From Spirometra erinaceieuropaei (taxonomy: Eukaryota; Platyhelminthes; Cestoda; Diphyllobothriidea; Diphyllobothriidae), in NCBI GenBank assembly GCA_902702965.1, contig CACRXP010000315.1, positions 166,383 to 230,382 of the forward strand: 64,000 nt of DNA, written 5' to 3'. Both the position numbers and the translations under genes were made by a program. Below are positions 57,741-64,000 of this stretch, piece after piece (position 1 is the first letter of the stretch; each line of letters begins with the position of its first letter). The notes under the pieces are model-generated. The model had not been told where the DNA came from. It ran no database searches and worked only from the letters and a program-made list of their open reading frames with translations.

Positions 57741-58982
57741 CGTTCCGTGCTGAAACCTTGTAACTGTTATAACACTACTGAATATATTTAAGCAACGTTT
57801 ATTTTCGTCTTTAATTTACTCATCGTCTTAAACTCCTTGCACGCGGAGACCAACATTCACGTTGACGCCTGCAAATAATTCGAATCGTACTACCCTTTCT
57901 GTATCACAAGCGCCCAAAAACGGTCTACTGTATAAAGTACTTAGCAGTGCGAGCGCTTCCAGCACTTGGGATAATTCGTCAATCTGTACAGTTTCGATTA
58001 AACTTCTGTGGTTGTTTAATGCCTCTGATTTCAACTTTTTGATATGCTTTCCTTACCTGCAACACATAGGGAGTTCAAATGTGCAACATCTACATTTTCC
58101 TCCAATAAACTGGACTAAACTGAAGTATTATCCCCAATAATCTCCTATCCTAGGGGATTCGGAAACAATGCGCTTCTAAGGTAGCTCGTCATGAGACTGG
58201 CCACCACAAATTGATGAATTTGGGATTTTAATTCGTGGCCAAACCCATTTTTACGTGTGAAATAGATTTTTCTTCTACAAACGATGTGTCCTTTTTCTCG
58301 CGACCATGGAGGTCACAGGGGTGAGCATCGTCCTTGACGTGTCCAGACACAAGTTGCGATTTCAGTGAACTTAATCCACTGTTGCAAAAGACGGCCTCTT
58401 CCCGCAACCCCGGACCCCGTTCCAGGCTTTACACGTGGACTTGCTAATGTTAAAGTCACGTCAAAATGTTTTGTTTGATATTGTTTAAGTATTCACTCAA
58501 CTGCCTGGTCCGTCAGTTCCATGGTATGGATTCTGACAACTGAATGTGACATTTCAGCGGTTTCGAGCGATCCAGCATCGGTACTTGCTCGCGAATTCGT
58601 TTAAAATCGGACAGACTTACGGTATTTCCATCCCGCCACCTCAATTCGCACATATCTTGCTCTGATGGGAGGACAATGTCAAGTCAGCCGGAAGTGATCA
58701 CGGGCCCAGTGGTTGACAGATCTAAACCGATCACCTACGCGTGCGACGCACGACCTGGTCCCCATCTCATGTTCCAAGCCATCATTCCGGTGGCTCAGGT
58801 GTTGGGGATGTCTGGGCGTCAGTAAGCTGACTGGAAACTATTGCAGCCTGACTCTCAGCACTCCTTTAATCCTAAATACTCCAAAAGTAATCGGCCTCTT
58901 CGTCTGCTGGCAACATTTTAATAGTAATAAATGTAATAAATGTGTTGATTCGGCGTCCGGATGGAATCCTTTCGTGTGGGTC
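57741..58982. other. Inter-repeat sequence, no recognised gene
   Basis: Small open frames only. The part from about 58680 onwards shares phrases (GCGTGCGACGCACGACCTGG) with 59.8 and 61.7 kb and is likely LINE debris. Confidence 0.35.
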
Positions 58983-59190
58983 CTAGTCGGACATTCCACT
59001 TAGTTGGCAGGTGCCTATTCCGTGCCTGTGTTCGGGGATGTGGGATGGGTTGGTGTTTGGTGTATGTGTTGACGGAGGGATGTGTGATGATGGAGTTTGG
59101 TCTGAGGTGGCTAACCGCGCATGGGACCGAGTAAGCCTCTGCGATGACTGGATTCGAACGGGCAGTTTGGACAATTGACAGTTCGACCAT
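58983..59190 (-). pseudogene. Decayed zinc-finger end of a LINE
   Basis: Minus strand reads VNCPNCPFESSHRRGLLGPM, a C2H2 finger with lost His residues, followed by a Thr/Pro/His-rich tail (SSHIPPSTHTPNTNP). Confidence 0.55.
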
Positions 59191-59560
59191 TGGTTTCGAT
59201 TATGTTCACCGTGTGCCCCACAGTTGCAGCAGCAATGGGAGCAGGGACGGTGACTTACGCAGGGGTTTATAGTGCCGGTAGACTTGCGTAGCATCTACCT
59301 ACACTCTCTCCTCCTCCCTCGCCCGAGCCCGGTGTCAAGACAGAGTCAAGAAGACCGGAGACGAGAAAGGCCGCAGGTGAATGGCTCGGACGGATCCTCA
59401 TCTTGGCGTTCCACCACACCCCCTGGTCCACACAACAAATAACCAGGATTTCAACCAACACAAGAGAGATTTGCAGGCTAACACGGCTGAAGCCGCGCCT
59501 GGGCGTGCCGCCAACGCCTGGCTCGGATCCCACACTGTGATGGGAGTGCCATCAAGGCCA
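59191..59560 (-). repeat. Dispersed repeat R1, LINE-linked copy
   Basis: Related to 10720-11107 and 21610-21990, with matching text GGACGGTGACTTACGCAGGG and CAGAGTCAAGAAGACCGGAG. Placed between two zinc-finger tails on the same strand, which links R1 to the zinc-finger LINE family. Confidence 0.6.
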
Positions 59561-60045
59561 CATTAAAAAGGAGCCATTGCAGCCTGACTCTCAGACCGCC
59601 TCCGGTCAAGGAGGAGGTCCAAGGTACCCCGTCAGTTGGCAACCTTCCGAGCCACGGCTTTTATCGCACCGTGATAGCTTCAAGCGCGTCAAATTGATTA
59701 TAATGAGGAGAAAGTGCGCTGAGTCGTCGACCTCACTCTCCCTTCCCACTCCCACACCCCAGCCGCTGTCCGAGCCAGTCAGCAGACTGGAGTAGGGAAT
59801 GGGCGCGGTGGCTGTCATGGTCGACTGACCATGACTGCGCGCGCCACGGCACGACCTGGCCCCCCATACACACAACACCAGGATTTCACACAACGGGGGT
59901 TGAACGGCGTGTCTCTCACTTGCGTGCGAGTGCCGTGGAAGGTGCTGTTTCAGCCCGTTCCCAGCCCACCAGTCCGCCACTCCACACAACACACACACAC
60001 ACACACAACGCGACGAACTGCGTGAACCGAGAGCGGGCGTCAATC
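59561..60045. other. LINE 3' debris with a short (AC)n run
   Basis: GC-rich, with repeated phrases also at 46.5 and 61.4 kb and an ACACACAC run near 59990. Opposing open frames over it are low-complexity. Confidence 0.4.
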
Positions 60046-60764
60046 AGAAACCTTCCTCTCCACGACGCTTGACGTGTCGGGATAGTCTCGGACTCAAGTC
60101 ACCCGTGCAGCCGAAGCCGCATGGGGACCGAGTCGAGATGCACACTTCCCACTTGCGTGGGAGGTGGCAGTTGGGTGCATGAGGTGTGTGAGTGTTGATG
60201 TCTGGTGGGGTGATGGTGATGGTGGAGGAGGTAGGGAGTGAGTGAATGTGTGGTGTGGTCGGCGGTTGTCTACCGCAGGTCGTCCTGGATGCGCATGTGG
60301 CCGAATAAGCCCATGCAATGCCTGAAAGTGCGAGGACAGTGTGGGCAGTTGAGACGAGATTGGTGGGTATAGGTGGGTGCTCCAGGCACATTTTCACCAA
60401 CGCCAATCCGAAGGAGTCTCAGGTGACCATCCAGGCCGATGAGTGATATGAGAGTGCGATCGTAATCAGAATAGGTTGGGATTGGCTTCGACTTGCTAGT
60501 GGTGGCGGTAGCAGGCGAAGAGTGGAGAGCATTCGTACCGGTGGTGGAGGGGGGCGAACTGGTAGCCGTTGCCCCGGGGACTGTGAAAGTGATGGTAACG
60601 ACATTAACGGCGACGATGACGGAGCATCGGGATTGGTCTCGTCCGTTGGAAGAATGATGGTCGTCGTGCGGTGTGCAACAGAGGTAACGATGGAAGCGTT
60701 TGCGGGAGATGGTAAGTGGTATCTCGGATGTCCGGCGAGACCTATACGCACGTGAAATGTCCAC
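60046..60764 (-). pseudogene. Zinc-finger LINE tail with a preserved C2H2 finger
   Basis: Minus-strand frame 60764-60270 has a Thr/Ser/Pro-rich linker (SPPSTTGTNALHSSPATATT), a decayed GLDGHLRL finger, the EPVPGAP-like linker (NVPGAPTYTHQSRL), and the clear finger NCPHCPRTFRHCMGLFGHMR. A frame change then gives a His/Thr/Pro-rich tail. In such LINEs the fingers are thought to bind nucleic acid. The RT is absent, so only the tail remains. Confidence 0.72.
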
Positions 60765-62335
60765 TGGGGGGTTCGAAATGTTGCTGTTATAGATGAGAGG
60801 TTCTTGGGAGTTGCGGGCTGTTCTCTTGATTTTGGCAGCGGAGATCCGGTTAATATCGTTTATTATCTATCCAGACTGGTAAAGCCTGCCCAAAGCACTT
60901 CCAAGTCGTCAAATTGATTTCCCGACCCTTAAAGTAGATCTGCAACGTGTCCCGACAGCGTCATTGTTGTCTCTCATGTAAATAGGTAATCGTAATGGCA
61001 ACGCTGTAGTTGGATCGCTTAAAAAATCGCTCATCATTCGCACTCATGTAATGGTCGCCTCAGTGCCGTTGTGTTGGTCCAATAATCTACCGTGTGGACC
61101 GCGTCATTTCATCCACTGCGATCAATGATGTTCGCAGTGCTCACCACAACAGGATAAGAGTCGGGACGGTGATTTGTGCGGGGGTGAGTTCATAGTGATA
61201 GTAGACCCGCGCAAAATCTACTACATCCTCTCACTCGCATAGTCCAGGTGTCAACCTACGGTCAGGATGTCCGGCGGCAGAATCAAGTTCTGTGACTGAC
61301 TAATGTAGACAGGCCGTCTGCGTGCATGAGACAGGCCTGGTCAACGCACAATGAACCGGGTGTTTACCAAATTTACAAAGGCACATATCACATTTCCACT
61401 AAGGAGGAATGCCACTTGAAGCATCCCCGGCGTAGAACCGAGTTATCCTGTTAGTTGACAGCCTCCCAAGTCATAGTTTTAATACACGGTTACAGTTTAT
61501 TGGTATTCTGAATGTCTATAATGGGGAATATCCACTGCCTTCCGTGGGGTTGGAATCAACAGTGCTGGCTCCACGCTCTGCTCCCGCTCTCAGGCACCAG
61601 TATACTGTCTGAGTCCGTCACCAATCGATGCAGACATTGGACGCAAATGGTTAACGGAGCTAACCAGCTCATCTACGCGTGCCACGTACAACTTGGCCCC
61701 GCACGATACATTCGTATTTCGAGCAAAGGGGATGGGCGGTGTGAACTTTATAGGTGTGAGAGTGCCCTATATGTTACAACGAAAATGAGCCAAGAGAATA
61801 TGATTGCCTGTGAGGGATGATTTTCATTTTGTGTGCCGTGCATGTCATTACAGCCAGTCCGACGTAACAGCGTAAATGTGTGTTTTTTCGTTGTGACTGA
61901 CGAATAATACATTAGCACTTAGCTCCCTAATGTGCAAGACGGCAGTCCGAGTCAAACTACGACGGTTAATTTCAGGTAAAACCAGCCCGACCTCTAAATA
62001 TCCAAGCGGGGGGCATCTTATGTCTAATGTACTGTAGGCCTTAAAGGTACAACATCGCGTAATAGCTCAAACGAAACACATTTTGAGGGATCAGAGGCTT
62101 CTAGCAACTGATAACTCTTCTCATTATCATTTCAACCTGACAGCAACAGTAGACAATCATCAGGATTTGCTGCTTTTTAATTTTCGCCAAAATCATTCCC
62201 TGGCTTACAGAAAATCCGCATGGATTAATGTCTATAGGCGCAGACCCACATTGTGAATGAATATTTGGACCGAAGTCCATCAGCCAAACCGGGATAACAG
62301 TGTAGTGTTCAGTTAACTCTGAAAAGGACGAAATT
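60765..62335. other. Inter-repeat sequence with R1 and LINE debris
   Basis: Contains a short R1-like piece at about 61120-61260 and LINE-debris phrases near 61430-61700. A 102-codon frame at 61512-61820 overlaps this debris and is not supported as a gene. The rest is unrecognised. Confidence 0.4.
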
Positions 62336-62425
62336 TATCTGCTATTGTCTCTGGTACTGGGTTCGAGCAGGAATCTGAAACGCCAGGCCAGCAAAACTCT
62401 TGTCCCGGCGATTGTGTCGCCCTCT
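62336..62425 (+). mobile_element. PLE terminal fragment with a decayed hammerhead
   Basis: TGTCTCTGGTACTGGGTTCG, then GAATCTGAAACGCCAGGCC, then the usual CTTGTCCCGGCGATTGTG. Layout of the family hammerhead is clear, but the core CTGATGA is CTGGTAC. Confidence 0.55.
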
Positions 62426-62549
62426 TCACGATTGCTTTCTGGGACTACTCTCCTCACTTCTATGGGACAATTCATTTAATTATCGACAGGCTCGATACCA
62501 TTCTCCACAATTATCCGCTAGCTTAACGCACATCAGTTTAGATTATACA

Positions 62550-62722
62550 GGCAGAATAGCATTACCGACAAAGACAAGGGAGACTGGAATGGCCATTTCT
62601 GGCTTATTAGCCGTCGTCAGCCAGCCATACCCAAGCCCGAAGTGTGGAACACCCGAGCCTCGAACTCGCGACCTGTTGGTTTAGAAGTCAACGCCTCTAC
62701 TCACCGGGCCACGAGCCCGGTC
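62550..62722 (-). mobile_element. SINE-like unit B copy
   Basis: Tail CAGAATAGCATTACCGACAA, then core with GCGAGTTCGAGGCTCGG on the minus strand, and GTGGCCCGGTGAGTAGAGGC as A-box-like text. It ends at CGGGCTCG without the hairpin module. Confidence 0.7.
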
Positions 62723-62831
62723 TATGGGCACAGGCCGAAAGTCGAAATGCATATATGGGGCGAATTCCATTAGCCACAGCGAGATAACCGGGCAATATTC
62801 ATTAGACTGCCAGCAGGCAACCACTGATATA

Positions 62832-63772
62832 TAGTGACTGACCGATCTCATGAAATATGAGGCAAAATTCTGAAATGAGTTTCGACCGAAAGGTACTACT
62901 TAGGTATGGTTGTAATATAAGTTATCACGCCGCATAATCGCATGTTATTCTGTACTTCCCGGGTTCTTGGCCTTTGAATGAGATTCTTTTCGACCTTTTG
63001 GAATAGGAATTTGGAAAAAGGACTACGCAATTGGTACATATTTTTCACATCAATTTCCGATAGCCTTATAAATTCAAATATACTTTATAGAAAACGTATG
63101 TGAGAATACGTTTCCATTTGCTCTTTTGGCGGAAAGTCGCGCCGTCTTTACGCGTTATGTTAAAAGAAAGGGTATATTTAAGTTTTGAAAATGTTTCTCA
63201 GTTCCCGAATAATTTTGAACCAGATCAGTCGTTGCACTAGCATTCAGCGACATCAGTCTACAAGATATATACTTCCCGCATAAGAAAATCACATATTCCT
63301 CTAAGTCCCTTGGAAAATATCAGTTATAGTTCCTGAGATCTTGCAATGAATGTGGACTGTGTTGTAAACTTTATGAGGGACAATATAGAAGTTTAGGTGC
63401 AATACTGTATGAACTGATTTTGCACGGTCTTAATAAATTTAATTATTAAAATCTTTTTTAAAACCGGAAGGTACTGCTTCCTTTAGTGCAAAATGTGAAG
63501 ACGACGTGATTTCCTACCAAATTATTACGTGAAAGCATATTTTAGTGCATGTTTTCTATATAATGTATTTGATAAGTCACACTTCATAAGTAGCCATGCT
63601 TTATCGAGTATGCTTTTTTGCAGGTGGCCGAATAGAACTGCATTCAAAAGCCAACGTCATGATGCCTCCGAAATATCTTGGAATTATGCCGTTTGCCATT
63701 TAATACAGCAGTCCCGCCTAAGTAAGCATTTCGGAATTTCGCCCACCGTTACATGAGATCGGTCACTCACTG
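62832..63772. mobile_element. FB palindromic element, right-end copy
   Basis: Starts TAGTGACTGACCGATCTCAT and ends ATGAGATCGGTCACTCACTG. 941 bp with two imperfect inverted halves sharing all family landmarks. No coding capacity. Halves are clearly diverged from one another. Confidence 0.75.
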
Positions 63773-64000
63773 CGTATTGGGGTTGCAGGATGCCATACTG
63801 GCAGCAATTTGTTAACTGGAGTAGCTACTATAAAGCACACGAAGAATACTGGGGGACACAATGACTGGCCGATCCCCTCGCAGCTGTACCATGCGGCAGC
63901 AAAACATCGTCAAATCATCAGGATTTTCAACAGAACCGCATCAACCTTCAAAAGCAGAGTCAAGAATATCCCATCACATTTTGGGGAAGGGTTTACAAAG
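63773..64000. other. End of window, nothing recognised
   Basis: Short stretch after the FB element with no recognised feature. It has a phrase similar to 41.99-42.09 kb (CTGGGGGAC-CA-TGAC-GCC then GCGGCA), so it may hold another dispersed repeat. Confidence 0.3.

Noticed and set aside
61512..61820. 102-codon open frame
   Set aside because: It overlaps phrases repeated at 46.5 and 59.8 kb that look like LINE debris, and no domain is visible.

Overview
This is eukaryotic, intron-containing, repeat-saturated DNA. The best guess is a parasitic flatworm, most likely a diphyllobothriidean tapeworm (Spirometra/Schistocephalus/Dibothriocephalus type). The reasons are retrotransposon tails with C2H2 fingers of the CPHCPRTF...GLFGHMRIH type, abundant Penelope-like elements (PLEs) with GIY-YIG nucleases and hammerhead-like motifs, several LINE lineages, tRNA-like repeats, and a secreted S1A protease gene with GT-AG introns. 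The species call is an inference. No rRNA gene, true tRNA gene or prokaryotic operon was seen.

Layout. (1) 1-11107 and 21610-31069 are the two arms of a very large inverted repeat. The left arm is cut by the window edge and ends at a 61-base assembly gap. Each arm carries the same mirrored cargo: a LINE reverse-transcriptase tail, a palindromic element, a PLE 3' half with a hammerhead motif, a trinucleotide run, a CR1/Jockey-like LINE, a SINE-like unit with a perfect 36-bp hairpin, tRNA-like repeats and a dispersed repeat. The left arm has about 1.67 kb that the right arm has lost. (2) The spacer (11.2-21.6 kb) holds LINE and PLE debris and a broken serine protease gene (16312-20060). (3) 32766-34931 is a nearly perfect 2.17 kb palindrome made of nested repeats. 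(4) 35.9-45.2 kb is a second, expanded copy of the protease segment, with a complete five-exon gene (42692-45183). (5) 45.3-50.1 kb is SINE, LINE and PLE debris. (6) 50134-57092 is a compound locus: two copies of a roughly 1 kb TIR element in opposite orientation, bracketing an almost intact PLE (51133-54280) and an inverted decayed PLE. (7) 57.1-64 kb is LINE tails, repeats and another palindromic element.

The only host gene family I can support is the S1A protease. Both copies share a rebuilt five-exon structure: signal peptide exon, pro/light-chain exon, His+Asp exon, linker exon and Ser exon. Copy 1 has a nonsense codon and a scrambled exon duplication. Copy 2 is open with a full catalytic triad, but the usual IVGG activation N-terminus is missing in both. 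Almost everything else is mobile DNA. The most unusual aspect is how often it is organised as inverted pairs and palindromes at scales from 36 bp to 11 kb.
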